This document shows positions 24,977-32,249 of a stretch of 32,249 nt of DNA, one piece after another. A program made the position numbers and the translations under genes. Source of the stretch: Spirochaetota bacterium (GTDB lineage Bacteria > Spirochaetota > UBA4802 > JAFGDQ01); NCBI GenBank assembly GCA_016932015.1, contig JAFGDQ010000090.1:1-32249 (forward strand), written 5' to 3'. Below the pieces are notes generated by a model. That model was not told the DNA's origin. It made no database searches and saw nothing but the letters and a program-made list of their open reading frames with translations. Numbering within the stretch: the stretch's first letter is position 1; the number at the start of each line of letters is the position of its first letter.

Positions 24977-25075
24977 CAAAATTTTCTAACAAGACGACAA
25001 TACATCTTCAATCAGTAAAATCTTCAAATAATCAGGCATTACTTTAAAAGTTATAATCTTCATTCTAATTTGCTT

Positions 25076-25969
25076 TTAATGAATACTTTCATCTGTCAGT
25101 AAAACATTTATTATTTCATCTATTTTTTTCTGAGCTTCGCTGATATGAAAATGGCATGATCCGGCACCTTCATGCCCTCCTCCTCCGTAATTTGACACGA
25201 GATGGCCCAAATGAACCTTCCCTTTTCGGTTGAAGATATTCTGCCCAAGACTTACGATTACTTTCTCTCTGTTGCTTTTATCGTATCTGATTTTAACATT
25301 AACATAAGAGTCTGGAAATAAGGTATAAACCAGAAACCTGCTTCCTTTCGGTTCTGCAGAAATTGCTCTGAAATCAGTAATTGTTATATGCTCCCTCTTG
25401 TCAGTATACTGCCTGAGTACCTTCTCGTATATCCTGTCCTGTTCAATTATTATGTTGCACTTCTTCTTTACTTCCTGATCTTTTATAATTTCATTAATAT
25501 CATATTTTCCAAGCAAATAAACAATCTTGTTCCAGTAATCTTCATCCGTTTTTATTCTGCCTGATATTGTAAAATAAAGCATTATGTAAGGATCATTTTC
25601 AGGATTAAGAATTTCATCAATTGTAAAATCAGCTGAATCAATTTTGTCGGCCTTTATAACAATTTCATTGAAATCTTTTGAAAACCTTCCCTTATAATAT
25701 TCATAGATTATTCTTGCTGCCGAAGGTGCAATTTCAAATGCACCGTTAAAAGGCTTTTCCGGTTTATTTGAATAATGATGATCAAACCAGAGAGAACATT
25801 TATCAATATAGGGCAGATTTGCAATAATATCCCCCTCCTTAATAAGGCCATCATTATTTTTTATTTCATAAGGTTCTATCCATAAAGTGGGTCTGGAAAT
25901 TTTTTCAACATCAAAAAGCAAAACGGCGCATATAACGCCGTCAAAATCCGGTCTCGTTACAATTCTCAT
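25076..25969 (-). CDS. DHH-family phosphoesterase
   Basis: Cytosolic DHH/DHHA1 phosphoesterase, distinct from the RecJ at 22349-24400. It has VTRPDFDGVICAVLL near the N-terminus (D8, D10), a classical FDHHYSN motif near residue 78, and the C-terminal GGGGHEGAGSCHF of DHHA1. It lacks the RecJ OB domain and, at about 297 residues, is the size of small oligonucleotide or pAp/cyclic-dinucleotide phosphatases, but I cannot assign a substrate. The open frame extends to a TTG at 26014. I chose ATG at 25969 because MRIVTRPDFDG is the normal family start, and a TATAAT at 26023-26018 would start transcription downstream of that TTG. Confidence 0.88.
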   Translation of the reverse strand: MRIVTRPDFDGVICAVLLFDVEKISRPTLWIEPYEIKNNDGLIKEGDIIANLPYIDKCSLWFDHHYSNKPEKPFNGAFEIAPSAARIIYEYYKGRFSKDFNEIVIKADKIDSADFTIDEILNPENDPYIMLYFTISGRIKTDEDYWNKIVYLLGKYDINEIIKDQEVKKKCNIIIEQDRIYEKVLRQYTDKREHITITDFRAISAEPKGSRFLVYTLFPDSYVNVKIRYDKSNREKVIVSLGQNIFNRKGKVHLGHLVSNYGGGGHEGAGSCHFHISEAQKKIDEIINVLLTDESIH

Positions 25970-26292
25970 TATAATATTATCCGTTATTAACTGTATACCC
26001 GGTTTGAATATCAACTGATTATACAGGAAAATATTTTTTCATACAAAACTAAGGTTATCTTATTATTCAAAAAGAGGTTATCAATATTGTAAGAAATTGC
26101 ATGTATTTTTAATTCATACTGAATATTTTCAATACATTTTTAATTATTGAGAAAAAAGAAGTTAATTCTTCTCCGTAAACACAGTAAAAAGCCTTACCAG
26201 CGGGTGAAATAAATTTCATTTAAAAAATAAAATCGATTGTATTATTATTCTACCTATTCTCTCATGGCTGTAATTTAAATCAGGAAGTATTA
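25970..26292. other. 323-base divergent intergenic region
   Basis: Non-coding AT-rich region between the DHH phosphoesterase (-) and the DEAD-box helicase (+). It holds the minus-strand promoter below and a short inverted repeat (AGAAG, six bases, CTTCT, about 26158-26173). The helicase Shine-Dalgarno CAGGA is about 8 bases before its ATG. I see no tRNA, small RNA or clear plus-strand promoter. Part of it is probably a long leader of the helicase mRNA, which is common for cold-regulated helicases. Confidence 0.5.
26018..26046 (-). promoter_or_regulatory. Promoter for the DHH phosphoesterase
   Basis: On the minus strand a perfect TATAAT (26023-26018) follows TTGTAT (26046-26041) with a 17-base spacer. 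Only TTG of the -35 matches consensus. The predicted start near 26011 gives a leader of about 40 bases to the ATG at 25969. Confidence 0.45.
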
Positions 26293-27906
26293 ATGAGTTA
26301 CGAAAACTTTAAAGAACTTGGAATATCGGAATCAGTATTAAAAGAGCTTGAAAAAAAAGGTTTTGAAGAACCTACAGAAATTCAGAAGAAGGTAATTCCG
26401 GTATTGCTTCAATCCGATTCTGATATAATCGGACAGGCACAGACAGGAACCGGAAAGACAGCTGCTTTCGGAATTCCTCTTATTGAAAAAATACGCAAAA
26501 ACGTAAAATCGGTACAGGCATTGATACTCGTACCTACCAGAGAGCTTGCCATTCAGGTAGCAGAAGAAATTAACTCTTTCAAAGGGAAGAAAAAATTTCA
26601 GATTATACCTATTTACGGCGGCCAGTCAATAACAGAACAGCTGAAACGGCTTGATAAAGGTGCAGAAATTATTGTTGGAACTCCCGGCAGAGTTTTTGAC
26701 CACATTAAACGGAAAACACTCGATTTAACTACTGTTGATTACGTAGTGCTCGACGAAGCAGATGAAATGCTCAATATGGGCTTTATAGATGATGTCGAGG
26801 AAATACTTTCACATACAAATCCGGAGAGAAGAACATTGCTTTTCTCTGCTACAATGCCGGAAAGAATTAAAAATATCTCAAAAAAATACATGAAAGACAG
26901 TGTTCAGATTTCCGCTAAAAGCAAACAGCTGACAGTAGATTTGACGGACCAGATTTATTTCGAGGTGAAGGCTTCTGATAAATTTGAGTCACTTTGCAGA
27001 ATAATTGATATTCAAAGTGATTTCTACGGCCTTATTTTCTGCAGGACAAAAGTATCCGTTGATGAAGTTGCGAATAAGCTTCTGGATCGCGGTTATGAAG
27101 CTGAAGGTATTCATGGAGACCTCTCACAGGTTCAGAGAGAGCGCATTCTTGAAAAATTCAAAAAACGCAGAATAAATATTCTTGTTGCAACTGATGTAGC
27201 TGCGCGCGGACTTGATGTAATGAATCTTACTCATGTTATCAATTATTCACTGCCTCAGGATCCGGAATCCTACGTGCATAGAATCGGAAGAACAGGAAGA
27301 GCCGGAAACAAAGGAGTTGCGATTACATTTATCTCTTCTTCCGAATACAGAAAACTGATGCACATAAGCAGTAAAACGAAAACGGATATAAGAAGAGAGA
27401 AAATTCCCGGTATTAAAGATATAATTAATATCAAAAAGCTGAAAATTAAATCAGATTTAAATAATCTGATAAATAATGGAGAGCATGAACCGTATATAAA
27501 AACAGCTCTGCAGATGATTGAGGAAAACGATCCTGTCAATGTTATGGCAGCATTATTGAAATATCTGCTTGAAGATGATCTGAATGAAAAAAAATACAGG
27601 GATGTTGCAATATTATCGGAATCAAAGGAGGAATCAGGCCTTAAAGGTAACACGAGACTTTTTGTCTCTTTTGGCAAAAAAGAGGGCCTGAATGCGAGAA
27701 AACTTTTAAAACTTGTCAAAAACGAATGCAAAATACCTGGAGAAAATATTACCGGAATTATGGTAAAAGACACTTTTTCTTTTTTTACAGTACCATTTAA
27801 AGATGCTGAAAAAATATTAAAAGCTTTTAATAAAAGCAAAGGGAACAAGCCTTTTATACAAAAAGCGGAAAAAGGTATACGATCCGGCAAAAATAAAAAA
27901 AAATAA
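26293..27906 (+). CDS. deaD: DEAD-box RNA helicase with DbpA-type RNA-binding domain (CsdA/DeaD type)
   Basis: ATP-dependent RNA helicase for ribosome assembly and mRNA remodelling, often cold-induced. All core motifs are present: Q-motif near residues 6-31, AQTGTGKT (49-56), PTRELA (81-86), DEAD (154-157), SAT (185-187) and, in the second RecA domain, GIHGDLSQVQRE, TDVAARGLD and HRIGRTGRAG. A helical linker follows, then an RRM-like DbpA domain, RLFVSFGKKEGLNARKLLKLV to the FFTVPF segment (about residues 455-520), and a basic Lys-rich tail. Length of 537 residues is typical of CsdA. It has its own Shine-Dalgarno (CAGGA) and lies about 200 bases before a cold-shock protein gene. Confidence 0.95.
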   Translation: MSYENFKELGISESVLKELEKKGFEEPTEIQKKVIPVLLQSDSDIIGQAQTGTGKTAAFGIPLIEKIRKNVKSVQALILVPTRELAIQVAEEINSFKGKKKFQIIPIYGGQSITEQLKRLDKGAEIIVGTPGRVFDHIKRKTLDLTTVDYVVLDEADEMLNMGFIDDVEEILSHTNPERRTLLFSATMPERIKNISKKYMKDSVQISAKSKQLTVDLTDQIYFEVKASDKFESLCRIIDIQSDFYGLIFCRTKVSVDEVANKLLDRGYEAEGIHGDLSQVQRERILEKFKKRRINILVATDVAARGLDVMNLTHVINYSLPQDPESYVHRIGRTGRAGNKGVAITFISSSEYRKLMHISSKTKTDIRREKIPGIKDIINIKKLKIKSDLNNLINNGEHEPYIKTALQMIEENDPVNVMAALLKYLLEDDLNEKKYRDVAILSESKEESGLKGNTRLFVSFGKKEGLNARKLLKLVKNECKIPGENITGIMVKDTFSFFTVPFKDAEKILKAFNKSKGNKPFIQKAEKGIRSGKNKKK

Positions 27907-27912
27907 ATCCTG

Positions 27913-27943
27913 TATTAAAGGTTTTAATATTTTTTTATTTTTT
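27913..27943 (+). terminator. Weak AT-only hairpin plus T-tract after deaD
   Basis: TATTAAA (27913-27919) pairs with TTTAATA (27923-27929) around a 3-base loop, followed by a long T-rich run. The position, just after deaD and before the csp promoter, is right for a terminator. The stem has no G-C pair, so it may be inefficient. Confidence 0.35.
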
Positions 27944-27944
27944 A

Positions 27945-27972
27945 TTGACAAAAATATATGCTATTATATAAT
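27945..27972 (+). promoter_or_regulatory. Consensus promoter of the cold-shock gene
   Basis: TTGACA (27945-27950) and TATAAT (27967-27972) both match consensus perfectly, with a 16-base spacer. It is the strongest promoter visible in the window, as expected for an abundant cold-shock mRNA. Confidence 0.85.
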
Positions 27973-27978
27973 GACCAC

Positions 27979-28104
27979 AAAATGATAATGCTTCAGTAAT
28001 TCTTCTAAGATTCTGCCTCAAAAATCAGGTAATCCGAAATAGTAGTTTTATGGCTTATCAGAGCGGTTAATAATTACCGCGATAACATCACAGGAGTAAC
28101 AAGT
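27979..28104 (+). promoter_or_regulatory. Long 5' leader of the cold-shock mRNA
   Basis: The predicted leader is about 125 bases, long for this compact genome and like the temperature-responsive leaders of known csp mRNAs. It contains GCGGT (28063-28067) pairing with ACCGC (28076-28080), just upstream of the AGGAG ribosome-binding site (28092-28096), which lies 8 bases before the ATG. I cannot show a temperature switch from sequence. Confidence 0.5.
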
Positions 28105-28305
28105 ATGACTCAAGGAACAGTCAAATGGTTTAATGATCAAAAAGGTTTTGGTTTCATTACAACCAGCGAAGGAACAGATTATTTTGTACATCACACCGGC
28201 ATTAACGCTGATGGTTTTAAATCATTACAGGAAGGTGCAGATGTTGAATTTGAAATTGAACAAGGCGAAAAAGGCATGAAAGCCGTTAAAGTAACTTTAG
28301 TATAA
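28105..28305 (+). CDS. Cold-shock protein (CspA family)
   Basis: A 66-residue single-stranded nucleic-acid-binding OB-fold protein that acts as an RNA chaperone. [13 protein letters not shown] (residues 7-19) includes the RNP1 motif KGFGFI, and YFVHHTGI (26-33) covers RNP2. In RNP2 the usual aromatic after VH (as in VFVHFSAI) is His30, a small deviation. [23 protein letters not shown] is the normal C-terminus. AGGAG is 8 bases before the ATG. It is monocistronic, with its own consensus promoter and a strong terminator. Confidence 0.96.
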   Translation: MTQGTVKWFNDQKGFGFITTSEGTDYFVHHTGINADGFKSLQEGADVEFEIEQGEKGMKAVKVTLV

Positions 28306-28330
28306 ATATATTTCATTTCACAAAATACAG

Positions 28331-28366
28331 AAAAGCCCGTTTTATTTTAAACGGGCTTTTTTATTA
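28331..28366. terminator. Rho-independent terminator after the cold-shock gene, usable on both strands
   Basis: AAAAGCCCGTTT (28331-28342) pairs with AAACGGGCTTTT (28349-28360) around a 6-base loop, and T-runs flank the stem on each strand. It lies 25 bases after the csp stop codon and about 90 bases beyond the stop of the convergent flavodoxin-ferredoxin gene, so it can serve both. Confidence 0.88.
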
Positions 28367-28453
28367 AATGTCAATTTTTCGTTTTTATCACAAAACCAGT
28401 CATCCTCTAAAATTGATACTATTTCTAATAAAAACCATCAATCCATCCTGTGC

Positions 28454-29311
28454 TTAACAACTTGCCTCAAGAAAATCTGTAATAATTCTGCTTTTCTTTG
28501 CTGCTGCCATTTCCTCTGTTAAACTCCACTGCATTAAAAAATGCGGATAAAATTCTTTCATTTTGTCATCTACCTTAATAACCTTATCGGGACAGATATA
28601 GACACAACGGAAACAGGATATGCACTTTAACGGATCAGATAATCCCGTATCTGCGTTAAACGACTGATTAGGACATTCTGTTTCACACAGCCTGCACATG
28701 GAGCAGTTTTCCTGAATTCTTACAGGCTGATTAGGCGCCCTTTCAGGTTTTTTTTCAATATTTTTGAGAAATGCCAGCTTGGCATCATAAGCGAACGGAG
28801 TTTGAAGACAAAACGGTTTTGCAGAATCAGCAGTAAACCTTTCTACAGCAAGATTTGCAAATTGTTTCGCTATGGTAAAGTCATTGTTGTCCGGCCGCGA
28901 AGGAATCAGATTCCAGCCCGCAAGATTTATACTGTGCCTCCCGAGAAACTCGGCGGTAAACTGTACTGTAAATCCGGCTCCCTTAAGCAGTGACCTGGTA
29001 TGAAAATGGGCATACCCGGTAGACCTTCCACCATATGTAAAATAAGTTGCACAATTTGTTCCGTTGCCCTTGAGTTTTGCAAGCCAATCATTTATGACAC
29101 CCGGAGCGAAATCACCGAATACCGGGAAGCCAAAAATAAAAGCATTATAATTATCCAATGGCAGCGGTTTCTGTCTTGAAGAGAAAGATGTTACATCAAA
29201 GAGCTTTACCTCACACCCTTTACTTATTAATTCTTTCTGAATTACTTCTGCGTATGTTCTTGTAACATTTGTAGCTGAGAAATATATCAGGGCAATTTTT
29301 AAATCCGACAT
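28454..29311 (-). CDS. Flavodoxin-domain ferredoxin protein (EFR1 family)
   Basis: Cytosolic redox protein of an anaerobic type. Residues 1-160 form a flavodoxin-like domain, with the FMN phosphate-loop region IYFSATNVTRTYAE (9-22), FIFGFPVFG (58-66) and TYFTYGGRS (89-97). Residues about 198-250 carry two 4Fe-4S motifs: C203, C206, C209, C213-P and C230, C233, C236, C240-P. Length of 285 residues is normal for EFR1 ferredoxins. AGGAGGAT is well spaced from the ATG at 29311. It is a single gene. Its electron donor and acceptor are unknown. Confidence 0.92.
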   Translation of the reverse strand: MSDLKIALIYFSATNVTRTYAEVIQKELISKGCEVKLFDVTSFSSRQKPLPLDNYNAFIFGFPVFGDFAPGVINDWLAKLKGNGTNCATYFTYGGRSTGYAHFHTRSLLKGAGFTVQFTAEFLGRHSINLAGWNLIPSRPDNNDFTIAKQFANLAVERFTADSAKPFCLQTPFAYDAKLAFLKNIEKKPERAPNQPVRIQENCSMCRLCETECPNQSFNADTGLSDPLKCISCFRCVYICPDKVIKVDDKMKEFYPHFLMQWSLTEEMAAAKKSRIITDFLEASC

Positions 29312-29509
29312 GGATTATCCTCCTGTTGATTATCAATAATACTGCCAGCAAGCATAAAAACACTGTAATTGTATTTATTTAAAAATATGTTTATATAACT
29401 ATGCGCAGATATTAGAAAAATAATAATGAATACGTAATCTATTTACTGATTATCCATTATAATAATATATTATGTCTATAAGTTTATAATTTTGAATGGA
29501 AACAAAATG

Positions 29510-31009
29510 CTACAATCCGTAAATCTTTCCGAATTTATCTTTTAAATATCGCAAATATGGTGCAGGATCTATTTCAGAGCCTGTAACTTTTTTAACCAGT
29601 TCCTGCGGCATAAATTTACGGCCGTGCGAATGAATATTTTTACGCAGCCAGCTGAGAAGATCATCGAATTTGCCTGAACTAATTTGTTCGCTTAAATCAG
29701 GTATATCCTGATTTATATTCTCCCATAACTGTGCTGATATAAGATTCCCAAGAGCATAAGTCGAAAAGTATCCGAATGCTCCCCATGACCAGTGAACATC
29801 CTGAAGCACGCCAAGTGCGTCATTTTCAGGCTCAATACCGAGATATTCTTTCATCTTCGCATTCCAGATTTCCGGTAAATCCTTAACCTGAATTTTCCCT
29901 TCAATGATGCCAATTTCAAGTTCAAGACGCAGCATTATATGCAGATTATAAGTCGCTTCATCAGCTTCTATTCTTACGGGTGAAGGTTCAACTTTATTTA
30001 TACCTTTATAAAAGTTATCCAGAGTTACTAAGTTTAATTGAGGAAATTTTTCCTGCAGTTTCTGATAGAAGAATTCCCAGAAAGGCAAAGACCGTCCAAC
30101 AAGATTCTCCCACATACGTGACTGCGATTCATGTATAGCAAGTGAAGCACCGTCAGCAAGATTAGTCCTTTCAAGTTCAGGAGAATGCCCCTGGGCATAC
30201 ATCGCGTGCCCTGCTTCGTGGATTGATCCGAAGATCATCGTGCTTAAAAAATCAGACTCCACTCTAGTAGTTATTCTTACATCATTTAAACTGAAACCGG
30301 TTGTAAACGGATGTTCGGATTTATCCTGACGTCCGCGATTCATATCATATCCGAGCCTTGTTATGACATCTATTCCAAAATCCCATTGATTTTTTTCATC
30401 AAATGATTGATACAGAAACGAATTATCGATCCGCGTTTTCCGGCTAATTGCTTTTATCAGCTCAACCTGCTTCGGGCGTAATTCATTAAAGATTTTCTTT
30501 ACATCAGCAGTTTTCATTTCAGGTTCGTATATATCGAGCAGTACATCATACGGGTGATCAGCAGGCGGGAAAAAGCCAACATAGCGGTGAGTAAGATCAA
30601 CAATCTTTTCAAGATGCGGCTGAAATATTGAGAAGTCAGCTTTTGAACGCGCTTCCGCCCATGCCTGATTGGCCATTGCAGTAATCTGCGCCTGTTCAAC
30701 AACAAAATCGGAAGGAACACGCGTCGCTAAATCAAAATCGCGTGCAGCCACTTTAATCATACGCGCATCGTTTGAATCAGGGTCAAGCGATTCGGCATAC
30801 GGTTTAAGCTCATCAAGAAGCCTGCCAAGCTCTGCAGATGTAGCCATTTCATGCTCAACTTTTCCAAGAGTACCTGACTGGCGGCCTCTTGCTTCGGTTC
30901 CTCCGTTCGGCATGTAAGTCTGCTGATCCCACCCAAGAACAGCGATTGCTCCTTTTAAATCAGCCATTTCAGCAAGAATATCTTTCAATTTCTGCATCTT
31001 CTGCTGCAT
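29510..31009 (-). CDS. M32-family metallocarboxypeptidase (carboxypeptidase Taq)
   Basis: Cytosolic zinc carboxypeptidase removing C-terminal residues from peptides. The zinc motif HEAGH is at residues 264-268 within SIHEAGHAMYAQG, with the downstream ligand Glu in IHESQSRMWEN (about 292). The HPF motif of the family (SEHPFTTGFS, about 231-240) and the N-terminal VLGWDQQTYMP are also present. Length of 499 residues is full. GGGAG is 6-7 bases upstream of the ATG at 31009. The broken hydrolase gene ends 40 bases upstream on the same strand, so the two may once have formed an operon. Confidence 0.96.
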   Translation of the reverse strand: MQQKMQKLKDILAEMADLKGAIAVLGWDQQTYMPNGGTEARGRQSGTLGKVEHEMATSAELGRLLDELKPYAESLDPDSNDARMIKVAARDFDLATRVPSDFVVEQAQITAMANQAWAEARSKADFSIFQPHLEKIVDLTHRYVGFFPPADHPYDVLLDIYEPEMKTADVKKIFNELRPKQVELIKAISRKTRIDNSFLYQSFDEKNQWDFGIDVITRLGYDMNRGRQDKSEHPFTTGFSLNDVRITTRVESDFLSTMIFGSIHEAGHAMYAQGHSPELERTNLADGASLAIHESQSRMWENLVGRSLPFWEFFYQKLQEKFPQLNLVTLDNFYKGINKVEPSPVRIEADEATYNLHIMLRLELEIGIIEGKIQVKDLPEIWNAKMKEYLGIEPENDALGVLQDVHWSWGAFGYFSTYALGNLISAQLWENINQDIPDLSEQISSGKFDDLLSWLRKNIHSHGRKFMPQELVKKVTGSEIDPAPYLRYLKDKFGKIYGL

Positions 31010-31049
31010 GAAGAACTCCCTTAATATTTATACTTTAATATCAGGGAAT

Positions 31050-32167
31050 TTAGATATTCTTTTTTTTCAGCCAGTCAAGTACAATATCTAACATTAGCTG
31101 TATATTGCCCACCTGGCAATGATTTTGAGCATGTTCTTTCTTTGTAAAAATCCTGTCTGTAACTGAGCGTGCATTTATCAAAGCGGCTATTTGTTTCTGA
31201 TGCATTTTTACCGGAACAAAATGATCATTTTCGGCACTTAATAATAAAACATCCTGAATTACATTCTCTGAATGAATATTTACATCATTCATTTCAAGCC
31301 AGACCTTAGCAGCATCTACTGGATTGTCCCTATTCTTTGTTATATGCATCAATTGACTTGTAATCCATCCCTCGGTATTTTCAGCTTTTGCTTTTTTCAA
31401 GCCAACTTTGTTCATCCAGTCATATAAAGATTCACTGTTTAACATTTTTTCATGTATAACTCTAATGATATATGGAAAACTTTTAAAGTAATCTATTGAA
31501 TGACCGTTCGCTATTACGCGTTTTATACGCGGTTCGAAAGCAGCAGCACGGAGGCAAAGCCAGCCTCCCATAGAAAGTCCGAACAAAGCAGCATCATCGG
31601 GTCTGAAATAATCAAGCACCGCTTTTACCGGCTTTTCCCACTCTATATCAAACGGGAGCCCGTATTTGATTAATGCCGCACCCTGCCCCGGCCCTTCAAA
31701 CCCGATTACGTCAAATCCGCCGGAAGCAATATACTTCATCATCAAATACCATTCCTCCAGAAACGAATCAAAGCCGCCATGCAGGACAACAGTTCACTGC
31801 TTCTCTCCCTGAGCCGATAATTTAAGAGCAGGAAGAAATCCGGATTTATAAGGTATGTTTACTTTTGCTATTATATCTTCTTTAAAAGCTTTGTAAAAAT
31901 TTTCGATGAACATATCATACAATACTTCTTTATCTATGAATTCACCATAAGTATAAATTTCAGCGGCTCTGTAAAAGAAAGCAGCATTCATATAACGTTC
32001 TTCAGCAACTGCTTTCTCCGCAAAATTTGTCATCTCGCGTATCCAGTCAGAAAAAGAATTTATCGTTGAACTAATATTTTTTATATCATCATACCTGAAA
32101 TAACCAAAAGAATACCAGCGGTTAAGCTGAAAATTATATACCTGTTTCTTATGAAACTTATAATAAC
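31050..32167 (-). pseudogene. Alpha/beta hydrolase broken by an in-frame stop and an IS insertion
   Basis: One frame can be followed from the IS edge near 32167 to 31050, about 372 codons, interrupted once by TGA at 31796-31794. Downstream of that stop the sequence has TVVLHGGFDSFLEEWY (oxyanion loop), GPGQG, the nucleophile elbow GLSMGG, AENDHFVP (acid) and HAQNHC (His), so the triad is otherwise intact. Upstream, an open frame reads YNFQLNRWYSFGYFRYDDI and continues through FAEKAVAEERYMNAAFFYRAAEIY, an N-terminal cap seen in alpha/beta hydrolases of the FrsA or pseudooxynicotine-hydrolase kind. No in-frame start remains before the IS edge. The TGA lies where a Gly codon GGA would be expected, consistent with a single-base change. 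A sequencing error could explain the TGA but not the IS. Confidence 0.85.
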
Positions 32168-32249
32168 TGGACTGCCCCCCTAAAACTGGAGTGACAAATA
32201 AAACCAGTTATGGGAGAATAAGTACATGATAAAAAGAACAAAATACAGT
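32168..32249 (+). mobile_element. Left end of an IS3-family insertion sequence, running off the window
   Basis: The element appears to begin with TGGACTGCCCCCC at 32168, resembling IS3-family terminal repeats, and leads within 60 bases into an orfA start. An inner inverted repeat, AACTGG (32184-32189) and CCAGTT (32204-32209), lies between the end and the gene. It interrupts the 5' end of the hydrolase. The right end and target duplication are outside the window, and the exact boundary (TG at 32168 or 32173) is uncertain. Confidence 0.7.
32226..32249 (+). CDS. IS3-family transposase OrfA, first eight codons only
   Basis: ATG at 32226 reads MIKRTKYS to the window end. This matches the common IS3-family OrfA opening (MKRxKYSPEFKxKV), whose product is the helix-turn-helix subunit that recognises the element's ends. 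GGGAGAA lies about 8-14 bases upstream. Too short for more, but start, position next to the terminal repeat and spacing all agree. Confidence 0.65.

Noticed and set aside
25970..26014. TTG start for the DHH phosphoesterase
   Set aside because: No ribosome site is present, and the predicted transcription start near 26011 lies downstream of the TTG; the ATG at 25969 fits the family.
26158..26173. Short inverted repeat AGAAG-TTAATT-CTTCT before deaD
   Set aside because: Only 5-base arms in an AT-rich region with no adjacent promoter or T-tract; too likely by chance to list as an operator or terminator.
27270..27890. 206-residue open frame on the minus strand
   Set aside because: Lies wholly inside the well-supported DEAD-box helicase gene, has no recognisable domain and low-complexity composition; it is a shadow of the coding strand.
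31794..31796. TGA read as glycine (as in SR1/Gracilibacteria) or as selenocysteine in the hydrolase
   Set aside because: TGA ends several intact genes here, including those ending at 1982, 16930 (minus), 19967 and 24400, so it is a normal stop. The site aligns with a non-catalytic Gly position and I saw no selenocysteine stem-loop.
1..32249. CRISPR array, tRNA, rRNA or known riboswitch
   Set aside because: I found no regularly spaced repeats, cloverleaf with TTCRA arm, or ribosomal or riboswitch core sequence on either strand by eye. A covariance-model scan would be needed to exclude small RNAs.

Overview
The window is AT-rich (roughly one third G+C by eye), gene-dense and bacterial. lpxK, an LptF/LptG-family permease and a TolC-type outer-membrane factor indicate a diderm cell that makes lipid A. 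A CheX-like phosphatase and a STAS anti-sigma-factor antagonist add signalling genes. This gene mix, with a cereblon-like CULT protein and a RecJ carrying a large insert, would fit Spirochaetota or a similar AT-rich diderm lineage. That placement is an inference, because no rRNA or tRNA gene was seen.

Layout. 1-1982: a 5'-damaged or partial phospholipase D/lamin-tail protein (+). 1990-8311: a tight minus-strand set transcribed PHP phosphatase, lptF/G, lpxK, HIT, trkA, trkH. 8517-11855: ROK kinase, CheX-like protein and a sodium:solute symporter (+). 11959-18956: a minus-strand efflux operon read tetR, tolC, membrane fusion protein, ATPase, permease, permease, ATPase. It matches the E. coli cecR-ybhGFSR system, but the double ATPase YbhF is split into two genes placed at either end of the permease pair. 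A tandem palindrome at 19032-19059 is the likely TetR operator. 19251-19967: DUF2905 and CULT proteins (+). 20068-24400: Nif3-like protein, coiled-coil zinc ribbon, RNase HI and RecJ (+). 24677-24976: STAS protein, with a promoter whose -10 box sits inside a palindrome. 25076-25969: a DHH phosphoesterase (-). 26293-28305: DEAD-box helicase and cold-shock protein, a cold-adaptation pair. 28454-29311: flavodoxin/ferredoxin protein (-). 29510-31009: M32 carboxypeptidase (-). 31050-32167: an alpha/beta hydrolase pseudogene carrying both an in-frame TGA and, at its 5' end, the edge of an IS3-family element that runs off the window.

Most of the window is recognisable housekeeping, envelope and export machinery, and I found no clearly new multi-gene system. 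The most interesting items are the bacterial CULT (thalidomide-pocket) protein, the split asymmetric YbhF-like exporter with its operator, the roughly 130-residue insert in RecJ, the doubly broken hydrolase at the IS edge, and several well-formed promoter or operator structures.
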